From Alitta virens (Eukaryota > Annelida > Polychaeta > Phyllodocida > Nereididae), in NCBI GenBank assembly GCA_932294295.1, contig OW028580.1, forward strand, positions 11,871,374 to 11,935,373: 64,000 nt of DNA, given 5' to 3'. Positions 49,981 to 61,800 of this stretch are shown here, piece after piece (positions within the stretch are counted from its first letter, which is position 1; every line of letters begins with the position of its first letter). The notes below the pieces were generated by a model. The model searched no databases and was not told the DNA's origin. It saw only the letters and a program-made list of their open reading frames with translations. The translations under genes and the position numbers were made by a program.

Positions 49981-50460
49981 TACGTTAATTGCCTACGTCA
50001 CAAAAACGTCACCATTCTAGTTTACTAAAAGCAACTGTCGGAGCCAGAATGACACTTTTATGCACTTTCAAGCTTTGTGGATACCTTGGGATGCCTTTTA
50101 GGGAATATTTTGGGAAGTTTAATGACTTCCTACTGATCAGAGGTGCAGGAAATCTTATTTGTAAGATTCACAAGTTATTACACTTGAGAGTGGTGATGTT
50201 GATGTGGATCAACATGGGGCAGCCTTGAAATCACTTTAACAACAAATCACACGGTATTTTCACACAAAGTAATGTTATTTAGTTATAAATTACTGAAAGA
50301 AAATTTATTTGTGTAAGTTTAGAAAATTCATCAGAATTCCATGAGTGCACAAAATACTGTTTGAGCTGGTGACGTTCATGACACTGCTGAAGATCCAAAT
50401 TTATCATGGGATAAGAATAATTTATTACATTTCTGAGAGTACCAATACCTTCAAATGTTG

Positions 50461-50530
50461 ACCTATATCATCCCTCGACCCTACGGGTCTCGGGCTGATA
50501 CAGAGTCTCGGGTGATGATACCAGGGAGAT
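50461..50530. repeat. CTCGGG palindromic repeat fragment
   Basis: The stretch tatcatccctcgac...gtctcgggtgatgata is an imperfect palindrome, typical of a short MITE end. Confidence 0.45.
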
Positions 50531-53160
50531 ACAGCCTCTTGCCATCCATGTAATAACCTTTAAGTATTAGATGATAAGAAAATTTGCTCTAATACCAGAG
50601 GGACTTTTTTTAATCTACAACTAATCTGGAAATAATCTCATAATTTTCAGGAGGATGGGCCAGTTAATTAAACACAAAAGACTGAAAATTGACCAGATTC
50701 CAAATTGGCACTTTCTGCCTCAAAGTTGTCAATGCTCTACCTTCTTATTAAAAATGAATCTATTTGCCCTATTTTTGGTGGCAAAGGTCAAGAAAGGTGT
50801 CTGTAGCTCATCTGTATGATGACATAATCTAATGCTTGTATTGCATAGGTCGAGGTGAAAATGACCCGAAGGTGTGATAAGTGTGTATGTGCTATATTTA
50901 GATCCATATTATCTATAATTCTTGAGGAAACAAGAAAATATATTCACAAAGACAACTATTACTATTGTGTGTATGATTGCAGCTGCATGCGATTACTGTC
51001 AATTGAGGTAATAACAAAAAAGATAGCAGTAGCTGCTGGTGCAAGTTTTTATACCGCACCCTGTATGGTTTAGCTGGTGAAAGGAGTCATTCTCCAATGA
51101 TGCAACAGACAAAAAATCTGAATCAAATAATAATTTGGCATTGCTAAGGCAATCCTTTCAGACAAACTTAGCACAGAAGTCCTGCCCAGGACTTAGATTG
51201 ATCTTCTGTGGGTCTGGCTGCCTCATATCATTTGTATATTATAGAAAAGCAGTTTGATGCCATCACTGGGCTGCCCTGAAGTCCTATTGCTTCATCAGAA
51301 GTTATTGCAAGGAATTATGTATCACGCTACCAAAAGGAACTACACAATCTTTGTATTAGGCTATTCATCTGATAAATTTACAGGCAAGCCCAGAAGTTTA
51401 CACTAGTGCAAGATGCCAATGAATTTAATTTCGAATGAAATCAACCAAATGAAACGGTTGCAAATCCTTACGAAAAAAATCTCCTAAACCTGAAAGCTAA
51501 AGTCCAGATGACGTCTTGTAAATCCAGGACTCCCATTAAGGCAGTCCCTCAGCTCCCAAGTGAGAACTGTTTTTGCTCTGCAGAAAAAGTTTAAACTTTT
51601 CTAACAAAAACAAAACTATTTTGATTTATGAAGATGTGCTTAATATTTTGTTGAAATATTTAAATGTACTGGCACTTTTTTGTGAGAAATATTGTTATCA
51701 TAATTCAAGTAATTATTTATTCTAGGGTCATGGTCCCTCTGTCAGACAAAAGCAATTAACAAAGGCTATATATTATGTTTTTATTCTCAGTTTACAACTT
51801 ATATAAGACAGTACTAATTAAATTCGACTGCTGACCGTAAAAGCTGGATGTGACACATCACGTAAGTCACATGGGCAAATTAGAATAATAGAGATCTGGA
51901 AAGACTTGGTCATCAGCCTTGATTAGGCCATAGTTGAATATAGTCTAAGCATATTTTCGATATAAAGTTTACCTAATTGATTAACATAACCATATATATG
52001 CTGTTGATTAAATGTTACGTCTGAATTTTCCTGTTCTTGCGATCTTTATCAACATAATAATCATGTTGTTGATAAAAAGTAATGTTTTATTTTCTAATCA
52101 TATTGTTGATAACCAGTCGTTTGAAATTGCATTCCTCAGTGTAGTACAAATGTATGTGTACTACATGAAACAATTCTGGGACAACTTTTACTACATCCGA
52201 TTTCCAGAACCTTTCTTTTTCATCTTGTGCACATTGCTTATTCCCTTTAATCTACTGTTCCTAATATGTTATGGAAATTTGCTAGGCTGGGGTGCTTCGA
52301 TGGCTTGTAGAGAAAATCTCAGGAAATGGGTTTTTTTTGCAAGAGAACACACAGCACACTACTTCCTGCTCTATAGGCATGTCTGATATGAGTTCAGAAA
52401 GAAATAATATTGGGGATTTAATGATTATAAAGATTCTGATAAATTATAGCTGCAGGTCCAGAAGCCGTAGGCCGAATGATCAAACTGGGAGGTAACGTGA
52501 CCCACGCTTATTGAACATTTCAGAAAATGTGGAAAGGTCGGGCAATTGTCATGATGAGCGTCGTCGATTCCAAACTTTGAAGTAAACGTATGTCACCGAG
52601 AGGTTGCATACATGATAATAATAATCTCATCAATAAGTATAGTTCATACTGATTCCGTACATGTTTTCGGATCGAAAATAGACAAAATATTAAGCGAGAT
52701 ATGCGCATGATATGAGCATGAGAAGGAGCAACTTTGAATCGATGACCATAGGTCAAAAGGGGCTGGGTTAGTTGTGCTGTTGACGCTCACAGATATGTTG
52801 AATGAAAAATTAAACATAATATACAAAGACGAAGCCAAATTTTGGCTTTAAACAGCTCAGTGTAAGTTTAAACAAGGGTTAAATTACAAAACATAAAGTC
52901 CGAGGTTTTACGTAGGTTGACCTGGTGGGATTAGTCATAGACGTAACCATAAAGTCACAAACAATACCCAAAGAAAAACAAAAATTGTCACCAACATACG
53001 GTGGCCAAGGAGTTCACTTCGTGATATCGCGGTTTCGTGGGGCGACAGTCGCCCATTTTCACCCCACAAAAGGACCAACTTTCGTACCAATATAGTACCA
53101 TCTTTCGTGGCACATAAGTACCAAACATAAGTAACCAAAGCTCAAATCAACAACATGACA
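50531..53160. other. intergenic, no gene recognised
   Basis: AT-rich. A hydrophobic plus-strand frame at 52012-52386 has no signature of a real gene. Nothing else is supported. Confidence 0.4.
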
Positions 53161-53171
53161 GTTTTACAGAC

Positions 53172-53177
53172 TTTATT
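53172..53177 (-). terminator. polyadenylation signal, probable, for the GPCR gene
   Basis: AATAAA on the minus strand about 350 bases beyond the GPCR stop codon; a suitable distance for a short 3' UTR. Confidence 0.4.
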
Positions 53178-53527
53178 TCTGTTCATGTTAAAACAGCTGA
53201 CTGGAAATATGTGAATATCAAGACATACTGATAGTTGTTTGTAATTGACTGAACAAAAATAGTTGGAATTCTGTATGGCTGTCATAGCATCAACAGTAAA
53301 TGACAGGTACATGCCCTTGTTAAATAAATAAAGTTGGTAAAAAAAGGTTTTTTCAGATCATTTCATTACCCAGCCTTTTTTGGTACATTGTAGATCGTTA
53401 GGCCAAGAACTTCAGAGATTTACACAGCAGCAGTTTGATTGGCAAATGGCCTGGAGGGGGCACTGAAGTCTGATTAACAACAGCCAAAAGGTGGCGCCAT
53501 TAATTTGGGGCCTTAGCCATGAATTCG

Positions 53528-54862
53528 TCACACACTAATTTCAGTCTTCCGGCATTCACGCCCAAAAGTCAGCACCCAGAAGGAATGTCGAAAATCATGG
53601 TTGTACAGGGCGTAAATCGCCGGATTGAGGAGAGAGTTACAGTAACCGAGCCAAGTAAAGAAAGCCGCCATGTGTGAATTGATGACGCAGGATGAACAAA
53701 ATGGCTCGAGGATGTACATGAGAAAAAATGGAAGCCAGCAAACGACAAAGCCACCGACCACAATGGCAAGCGTTTTGGCTGCCTTGTGTTCCCTAATCAT
53801 TAATGTCCTCTCTCTTCGTCTATCTTCCCTGCTACAAAAATGATCCAGGCTAGTTGAGGATAATTGTGGAGAGCGTGTCTGGCGTTTCTTTTTACGTCTG
53901 CTGGATAGAGCATCAGTGACGTCATCACTGTTATCCTGGGGAGTGTTTTGTGCTCTTTTAGCAGCTGTGACGTTCATTATCATGCCGTCATCAAGGCGTT
54001 TAATAGTGACGCAATGACCCCCTCTCCGTGACGTTGCTATTGTGTCATTGTGGGGATAACAATCCGTTGTGCTGGCAGTGTCATCCTCACTTTCCTTTGA
54101 CTCCGTTAAGCGGACATTTTCCAGCGTTATGACTCCATTCCTGCCTGCTCCACGGTGAGTCTTGAAGCTCCGGCGAAATGGCTTTAAACGTTTTTCACGC
54201 TGACTGGCCACCCTGAATATCTTTAGGTACACAAAGACCATGACTAGAAGAGGCAGATAAAAAGATCCAAGCGATGAGTAAATGACATAACCTGGGTCTT
54301 TAGTCAAGTGGCAAGAGGAATCATCTTTCCATCTGCCTTCTTCTTTCCAACCAAATATTGGTGGACAGGTAATTACAACAGCTGCAACCCATACGACGGC
54401 AATCATGGCCAGGGCTAATCTTTTGCTTCGTTTGGTGGTATATTCAAGTGGCTTGGTAATGGCAAAATATCTATCCAGGCTTATGCAGCATAAGTTGAGT
54501 ATGGATGCCGTGCATAACATCACATCAAAGGAGACCCAAATTTCACAGATTATTTTCCCAAAATACCATCTTCCTGTGAGTTGAACAACAATAGCTAAAG
54601 GCATGACCATTGTTGCTACCATCAAATCAGCCATAGCTAATGACGCCACATAGTAGTTAGTAATAGTCCTCAATCGCTTGCATGTAAACACACTTAGGAC
54701 AACCAAAATATTTCCCAATGCTGCACACACATCTATGACACACAAAACACTGGCAACGATGATCAGACGTTCCACAGAAACTTCTGCAGAGTCGTTGATT
54801 CTTTGCGCAACGTCCTCACTGATGTTCCAACTGAATCGCGTCAAGTTGTTGCCCAACGTCAT
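53528..54862 (-). CDS. aminergic G-protein-coupled receptor (alpha2-adrenergic/octopamine/dopamine-like), intronless
   Basis: A complete 444-residue class A receptor in one exon. ATG 54862 is the first in-frame Met after a TAG 39 bases upstream. Seven membrane segments are evident. Key residues are D79 in TM2, C106 and C184 for the TM3-loop disulfide, D113 in TM3 (amine counter-ion), DRY at 130-132, serines 196, 197 and 200 in TM5 (positions 5.42, 5.43 and 5.46, catechol/phenol contacts), CWLPFF at 375-380 in TM6 and NPAIY at 413-417 in TM7. N-glycosylation sites lie at N6, N13 and N23. The third intracellular loop is long and basic (about 220-360) and the tail very short, ending EISV, a layout typical of Gi-coupled amine receptors. 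Sequence features mix those of alpha2-adrenergic, octopamine and D2-like receptors, so the ligand (a catecholamine, octopamine or tyramine) is not settled. Confidence 0.93.
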   Translation of the reverse strand: MTLGNNLTRFSWNISEDVAQRINDSAEVSVERLIIVASVLCVIDVCAALGNILVVLSVFTCKRLRTITNYYVASLAMADLMVATMVMPLAIVVQLTGRWYFGKIICEIWVSFDVMLCTASILNLCCISLDRYFAITKPLEYTTKRSKRLALAMIAVVWVAAVVITCPPIFGWKEEGRWKDDSSCHLTKDPGYVIYSSLGSFYLPLLVMVFVYLKIFRVASQREKRLKPFRRSFKTHRGAGRNGVITLENVRLTESKESEDDTASTTDCYPHNDTIATSRRGGHCVTIKRLDDGMIMNVTAAKRAQNTPQDNSDDVTDALSSRRKKKRQTRSPQLSSTSLDHFCSREDRRRERTLMIREHKAAKTLAIVVGGFVVCWLPFFLMYILEPFCSSCVINSHMAAFFTWLGYCNSLLNPAIYALYNHDFRHSFWVLTFGRECRKTEISV

Positions 54863-55142
54863 AATATTCACCACTTCCGGTTTGATAAAACTTGCCTAAG
54901 TCATTCATGGAGGTTCTGAAATTGATCAATAAACAATTTCAGTATAAATACTTGGGCTTCCAATGTACATGATATATTTTTTTGCATTTAGGACCACCTC
55001 ATTATTGAGACCTCCTCCTTATTGAGAACACGCACATTTGATAGCATTCCAAATCGGCTTTGCAAGGGTGGTGCATGTATTCTCAAGCGATGCCATTGGT
55101 ACAGGTTAAAGCACCAGTCAAGTTTAATATTTTCATCACACA

Positions 55143-55220
55143 AACGCCTAGTCTTGTCTAACTTAGTCTAGTCTAGTAGTCTAGTCTAGTCTAGTTTAAT
55201 CTAGTCTAGTTTAGTCTAGC
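55143..55220. repeat. (CTAGT)n pentanucleotide microsatellite
   Basis: Imperfect runs of tctag/tagtc units across about 75 bp. Confidence 0.85.
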
Positions 55221-55620
55221 CTATGTAAAACCACATTGATTTTATTCTATAATGAACAGTTTTCTAACTCATTACACACTTTACCTATCTGATCAAGTCC
55301 TTTACATGCTTATATGGAGGTCACGTCTGTTATAATTCTCTCCTCAACGACAGAATTTAGAGATCCTACTGTTCTGCTTATGCTGCTTATTCTAGCGCAA
55401 AACATGGCTTAAGTAGTTTGAATTTAATCAGGAATTCGATTTTGGTACATTTTTGGAACTTTCTAATTCAATGTGTAGCAAAAAGAAACTGACAAAAGAC
55501 ATTAAGCAACAGTTTTACATACCGACCCAGCACAAATAAAAGTGCACAATCTTAATAAATGGGACAAGAAAAAATAAATCCCAATTATTTTAAATGAAAT
55601 TTAATTTGTGTGCGTGTTTC

Positions 55621-55644
55621 TTTTTTTTTTTTTTCTTTTTTTTT
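55621..55644. repeat. poly-T tract
   Basis: Nearly uninterrupted run of T (one C); a homopolymer of uncertain length. Confidence 0.85.
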
Positions 55645-55896
55645 AATCCTTGTGGGGGTGGAGTCTCTCTACTTTAATTTCTAATCCGAAATAGACGCAC
55701 AGACAAACAAAAGTAAGACAGACAGTGACAACGGAAACATCTTTATCAGACGGAGAGGCAAAGAGGAAGAAAGATTGGATGGGATAAAAAGGTATGAGAC
55801 AAAAAAAACAGAGATAAATATGCAAGTAGGACAGGGAGTGTGAAATATGCCTGACTGGCTTGATTGGCAAGACATTCGTGTGTCCTCAGGGTATCT

Positions 55897-55927
55897 GTAT
55901 TGTATTGTATTATATTGTATTGCATCT
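55897..55927. repeat. (TATTG)n microsatellite
   Basis: Short run of gtattgtattgtattatattg immediately before the family A SINE copy. Confidence 0.75.
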
Positions 55928-56080
55928 GTTACTGGCCTGAAGCTTGGTCAGAGGCTGATGTTATGATGGGATGATAAGGCTTTGAGTCCAACCCAAATCA
56001 TACATTACCCAATTGGTGAGGATTTTAATTTGCCCAAGCTTGTACTGAGTAAAATAAAAGGCACCACAAATTTAACGTCT
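55928..56080 (-). repeat. SINE-like dispersed repeat, copy A4 (partial)
   Basis: It shares ctgaagcttggtcag, gatgggatgataaggc and gagtcca blocks with copies at 1567 and 11258; truncated where the next SINE begins. Confidence 0.5.
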
Positions 56081-56300
56081 GGAAGGTGGGGACATAGCTC
56101 AGTGGTATCGCGCTGAGCTTCCAAACACTGGGTCCTAGGTTTATTTCCCGGTCAAGCCTAAGTTTGATGGCTGTTTCATCCATCATCTCATTGCCATGGT
56201 CACAGCATGTGTTACTTAGCCCAAGTGATGATATTTAGGGCGAAATTAAAGCCTTATTCAACCCACCCAAACCCCAATGTAACATAAGCATGTAATGGCC
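56081..56300 (+). repeat. tRNA-derived SINE with A and B boxes
   Basis: The head contains an A-box-like tagctcagtggta (56095-56107) and a B-box-like aggtttatttccc (about 56137-56149) at tRNA spacing, followed by a non-tRNA body. A minus-strand relative lies at about 28790-29195. The D and acceptor stems do not form a convincing tRNA, so this is called a SINE and not a tRNA gene. Confidence 0.65.
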
Positions 56301-57289
56301 TCACTTTTTTCTGGTAACTTATGGTAAATAAATTACAGTTTATCTATAACTGTGTTCAAAAGCAGCCGGGAAAATTGTCTGAAGTTTACTACAAAAGGAA
56401 TAATTAAGTGACTAATGAAAGGTTTAACTCTAATAGAGAAATTTAATAGAGAGACTTGATACTATGTTTTAATGATGTCAAGGTTCTCTATTTTCACTAT
56501 ATTTGGATGACCAATTAGAGATGTCATTACATTATGGTTCTGCAGTGTAGCACAGCATAGCCAGTGCAAAAATTCAGCTTACCTTTTCATCATTTTGGTG
56601 CATGCATATTTGAGTGGGCATTTCTTATCTTTCACAAAGTCTTAAGTATTACAACTGCACTCCGCTAAGCCCTATACCGCGGTGCTTTACCAGAAAGTCT
56701 CTCTAAATACCATCTAGCCTGCAGGTTTTTGACACTTTTAATCAGCCAGTCTGAAGCAAGTTTGACACTTGCAATTTTAGACAGACCTTAAGGAAGGAAA
56801 GCTATGTCATTTTGTCTTAATATAGGGAGGCAGAACCTTCACTTGAATGTGGGGAGACTTCATAGGATCGATAATAAGCATAAAATTCAGAGCGTAGTTC
56901 AGCCATGAATTAAGGCTACTCTGAGACTTGAGAAATCATGGATTCTCTTATATCGGTCTTAATTCTGGAACATTTTAATCACTGATTGTGTACTCTGTAA
57001 AGTGGTCAAAATATTGGTTGGATTTAATTATGTGGCCATATTTTGTCATGGCTGGCCGCTTTGATTTGACCAGATATATCTAAATTATGAAATACAGATA
57101 TTGATATATTAAACTAAATTTTGACATGTAAATTTGAAAATCGGAGAAATTTGTAGTGAAAAGTCAAAAATGATAAGATTTTGCTTTTGCATAATATCTG
57201 ACATCATGCGGAGAAATGTGTAGTTAAATAGATAAATGAAAAAGTAATAAAAATAAAGGCAGTTATTGCTTTTGCTGGGATGCTACCAC

Positions 57290-57525
57290 ACAAGAATGAA
57301 TACAAGGCACCACTAATTATCATTCAACAAGCCATCTATGGCACTTATCACCGATCCCTTGGTGATGCCTTGTACTAGTCTGGTCTGTGTTGGGGCAAGC
57401 CAAATATCCCGCCCATTGAAAATTGTGCCAAATGGTGTGGACCCCAAGCCTTAATTATAATCTCATCATTATGTCTGCCACAACAATGCTTCTGGTGGCT
57501 GGTCGTATAAGCAGAATAAGCTTCA
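57290..57525 (+). repeat. SINE-like dispersed repeat, copy A5 (inverted relative to A1/A2)
   Basis: It contains reverse complements of family A blocks (caaggcaccact, gtgtggaccccaagcctta, taagcttcagatt). Diverged. Confidence 0.45.
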
Positions 57526-60500
57526 GATTAACATTGAGACAATGCAATAAAAATACAATATACTGAAAATACATTATTCGTAGTTGTTTACTAAATTAAT
57601 GGACCTTTCTGACTCTACAACAAAGGAACTTGTAATTTTCCAGGTAAATCCTATCTTCGTGCGTGATGTATCATTTGACAAACAATAATGTTTTGCCATA
57701 GTCATAATGTTGATTCTTTGAACTACGACCAGAAGAAGAATATTCTCTGACATAAAGCTTTGTTACAAGACCAAAAGATCAATGCTGCAAATGAGTTTCT
57801 CTTCACTCCTATGTTGTCATCTTTTTCCAGCAACAGATTGTGCATTTTTCGTGGTTTTAGCCAAGGGGAACTCATCAATATAAGCCCTTGTATAAGGAGT
57901 ATGTTACCTTAGGTAAAAGTCATATATATATACATATTAAATTTCACGAAAAAAAAACAGACATTGTACAGCACTAAAAGCTATTTTATGAGAAATATGC
58001 TTAATCATTTCAGCCTCCAAGTAGTGATTTTGTTGATCTTGTTCAGCAAATTATGTCAATTAAAACTATCTGCATAATAACTTGGCACACCCAATTTTTC
58101 ATCTATTTGTGTTTTAAGCAAAATATGGTTCCACATTTGAATTGCTGTCATATTTTTGACCACTTCCGTAATAACTTGGCACGAAGTGCGCAATGACAGA
58201 ATGGCAAAAAAACAAAAACTAATTATCATTGCAAATATAGGAAACTTGAAGTTAATTTGTACAGAGAGGGGTTTTTATGGGTTAGAAAGTTGAGCTTTGA
58301 TCTTTTTAGCAAAATTTATATCTATTTTGTGCTTCTCTATGTCACGTATGTAATTAGATAATTGATAGAATGGTAGATATAGACAGTTTATCATTGCAAG
58401 TTAAGCTGTACCATCTAATGAGAATTGATAAACTTAATGTGAATTGGATGAGAGATCTAGATTTGAAATAATATTCTTAACTCGTTAAATTTCTTTAAGA
58501 TGTTATTTTGAACAGTGTGCATTTGGTGAATTGACAGTGACAGGTAAAAGACGTAGAACTGGAAAGTATACATTTATAAGACAGGAGTGCGTCTTGTCGC
58601 TGTTAATTTGTCTCTCTCATCTTTTTCCTTTGGGACTTTTTCTTTATTTTTATCTCAGACACACAGTGAAACAGTCCAGGCAAAGTAATGGCTGCTTGAG
58701 ACTAATTTCTGGTCGAGTTCAACACGTTTCCACTCACCAGGGGTCGTTTCTTGACCGCGTTTCCATTAGCGGAAGCACAGTGGCGCACTCTGGCCTAGTT
58801 TTTTTTTGGCGGCAGTGGCCATGATGATTGGTTGGTGTGCCCTTTGAATGAGTTAGGGGGGGGGGGGGGTATTCCTTCTTTCCTGCCACATCGGTTGTTC
58901 ACAGGCTCAGGTATAAATGAAGAAAATCGCTGCGGAAATTGCATACAGCTCTGACGTAATTTTCCATTAAGAACGTTGGCTGTGTGTGATGACGTCATCA
59001 TTTCCACTGGCGGAAGTAGAAGCCTTGCATGCTGGGAAGTGTCATTCTCACACGCGCGAAGGGCCTTCCCACAAACCTGCAACATATACAAAACATCTCT
59101 GTGAATTTCTGGAATTTGTCAAACCAATTTGCAACATTTTTCGGGCCGAAACAAACAGCAGAAACATGATCCTGTCTTCCATTCCATATTGCGCAAAATT
59201 GAAGTATCATTGTTGAGAAATAGACACATTAAGCATCCTCCAGACATGTTGATTGCTAATTGATGCTTACCATGCAAACTAAAATTCATTTTGCAAAAGA
59301 CCATGAAGTACATATATTGGCTAATGGTATAATGTATTTTACCATGACAAGGTACTGTAATTTCGTATTTTATTGAGGTTATTGTCAACTTTTACAGAAG
59401 AACTTAAAATTAAACTTGAAAACCCTGGAGGATGTGGGGCTGCCTTCAGCAATATAATGCGGAGTTTTCAAGTCCATGAAATCTGCTGTAATGAAAATTG
59501 TATCAGATTTAACGTGTTTCAAAAGAGAGTGTGCCCCCCCCCCCCCTCCCCTAATGGGTATCAAACCTAAGAACCTTTTATTATGGTATTATGTAATTAC
59601 TCACTGACAGCTCGAATCAAAGATGTGCCCATCATACAGTGCAACTTTATGTGGCTGACTCTAACCATTTTGTAATGCATACACATAATATTGTAAATTG
59701 GATTTTTATTACAACGGACATTCATATCAGCAGTTGCCATAGACTATACCCCCACAATCCAGTCAATTTTTATAATATAAGGCCCCAGGCAAAATCTGAA
59801 ATCAAAGTTTTGGTGTGGTCTTTGGTGACAGACCCCGGGCTCCATATTCATTTTATTATGTGCACTAATAATACGTGGGCTTGCACTGCATTTTGTGCTT
59901 TGTATTAAGCCTATGTTCAACTCTTGTCTATTTTGATCTTTACTGAATACACTGGTTTGGTACTTCAGTTCAAGTTCAGTAATAATTTATTTAGGTGTCC
60001 AATCTCATTTAATGGTGGCTGAATCATGCTGCTAGGATCAAGAAGTTCTGACATTGGATCAATGCTGGAGTCTTTGAAGGTACTGATTCCGATTCAAAGA
60101 TTATTCCAGCAATCGATAAACCACAGCCCCAAGATGAGTGACTACCTATAAATAGGTAACCACGTTTTATGAATTTAAACATGCTGGGAAATAATATTAT
60201 CGTCGAATAATTATGTTTTAAGCTGCAGTTCGCATAACCGACTTTTAGCACTTACCAGGATTAAAGGCAACTTTTTAATAAACTGAGTTAATGTATTTTC
60301 TGATGAACATTGGTTAAAACATGATACATGCTTCAGAGCGAAACATTTAAAGCAAAAATTACCCAAAACAGATTGATACAAAGATGGCGAGCAGTGAAAC
60401 CTTGCCTCAAGACCTTAACATTAGGACCACTGATATTTTGAAATAAATTGCATTAATTAAATGGTAAGTTTGCTTTAATTAATTGTATTTCAACTTGCTT

Positions 60501-60685
60501 TTAAGACCACCTCACCATATTAAGACCAGTCGCTTTTTCAATTCTGGATTGTTTTCACAGCAACTTTATTCAGAAATTGGATGAATTATCAAAACGTTAG
60601 TTTAGTAATTACACTGTGGTAATACTGACGAACTTGTAGTTATTTGAAAATACAAGGACAGCAATTCAATTGCTTTTCTTATTCA
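57526..60685. other. intergenic, no gene recognised
   Basis: No convincing coding sequence. Poly-G (58856-58869) and poly-C (59534-59546) runs are present. Two short blocks with ttaagaccacct/ttaggaccact motifs (about 60411-60533, related to 54990-55030) suggest fragments of one dispersed repeat. Confidence 0.4.
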
Positions 60686-61215
60686 CAAGATAGAACAAGA
60701 TAACATACAATAACATAAAATAACAGACAGTAAAATACTGCCAATTTGGCATGCAGCCTGCTACCATAAATCGTTTACAACAAGATGCCGTGAATCTACC
60801 CTGCGCCATAATACTATATGATTTACAGCTAAGGCAAAGAAAATGGAATTCCACTGTAATTTATCCAGTAAATTGCTGTCATGTCAACGCATATTTTACA
60901 GGACTATATATACCGTAAAACTACTCTACACCATGATACCGTAGCATTTTACTGTTAGTTACAGATAATTTTAACTGCGGTATGAAACTGTAAAATTTAA
61001 TGGAAGTTGGCTAAACATTAGGTTACTTCAGGGGCTCATCGATAGGGCCAACATGAAAGTACAACAGTAATTTACAGTAAGGTGCCGTTTGTATGATATT
61101 ACGGTAGTGATCATCACAACTTAACAGATGCATTTGCTGTAGAGTTTACGGTAAACATCTGTTTGTTCTATATTACGGTAGACCAACTCATAACTGTAAT
61201 TATTGCTGCAAAATA
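60686..61215. repeat. cluster of TTTACAGTAA/TTTACGGTAA motifs
   Basis: Roughly a dozen variants of ttacRgtaa and its complement (accgtaaaac, acagtaattt, ttacggtaga, tttacggtaaac) lie within 530 bp in both orientations. Likely a decayed palindromic repeat. Confidence 0.5.
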
Positions 61216-61719
61216 CTTTGCAAAAGTTCTTCAGCTAAATACCATTAAAACTACAAGAAATGTTTTACAATGTAGAATTCTCTAATATATACAGAAACCT
61301 GTCATTACAAACACTTTAAATGTGTGGTCTCAAACACTTTACTATACATGTACAACTAACAGACAGCAACATCTTCTTTCAAGTTTTAAAGGGCAGATGC
61401 CTTATGAAGTCTAATAAGAAAACACATATCTTGTGCATTCAAAGACTTTCTTTCAGAACTTTATGTAAGGCATAATTAAAAACGAAAACTCCTAAAGGAG
61501 AGGAACGCAGATGTTTATAAATGTCAGACCGGACCTTTCAGTTAATATGAATCTAATATAATGTCGTGCAAATAGCGCATTAACTTTGCAAGGTTTTGCA
61601 ACCGAAAATCCAGAAAGTGGTGACATAATCTATTTAGGTATCTTTATTTTTTGTAGAATACAGCTTAAGTTTGGCCTTTGATGGTGTAATACATTTTGTA
61701 AATATGTGAAAGCCATGGT

Positions 61720-61800
61720 TCATACTAGTGGTTAAAATGTTCTGTTGATGATGAGGTGGCAGGTGTCGAACCCAGCCTTGGGATGAAGGAGTTCGGCAGG
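61720..61800 (+). repeat. possible tRNA-like SINE head
   Basis: tagtggttaaaa (A-box-like) is followed about 40 bases later by ggtgtcgaaccc (close to the B-box consensus). The following bases do not complete a tRNA. Confidence 0.3.

Larger units (their letters stand above)
47045..50460. repeat. pair of 34-bp direct repeats bounding 3.4 kb
   Basis: The block acatttctgagagtaccaa... (34 bases, ending aaatgttg) occurs at about 47044-47077 and again, identical, at about 50427-50460. Between them lies the MADF-type gene and a hairpin repeat. It is too long for an ordinary target duplication; it may mark a segmental or recombination event. Confidence 0.75.

Noticed and set aside
52012..52386. Hydrophobic 124-codon plus-strand frame resembling a membrane protein
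   Set aside because: AT-rich DNA readily yields Phe/Leu/Ile-rich frames; no topology, motif or splice signals support it.
56081..56160. tRNA gene
   Set aside because: A and B boxes are present, but the stems do not pair well and a related copy elsewhere shares the downstream body, so it is a SINE.
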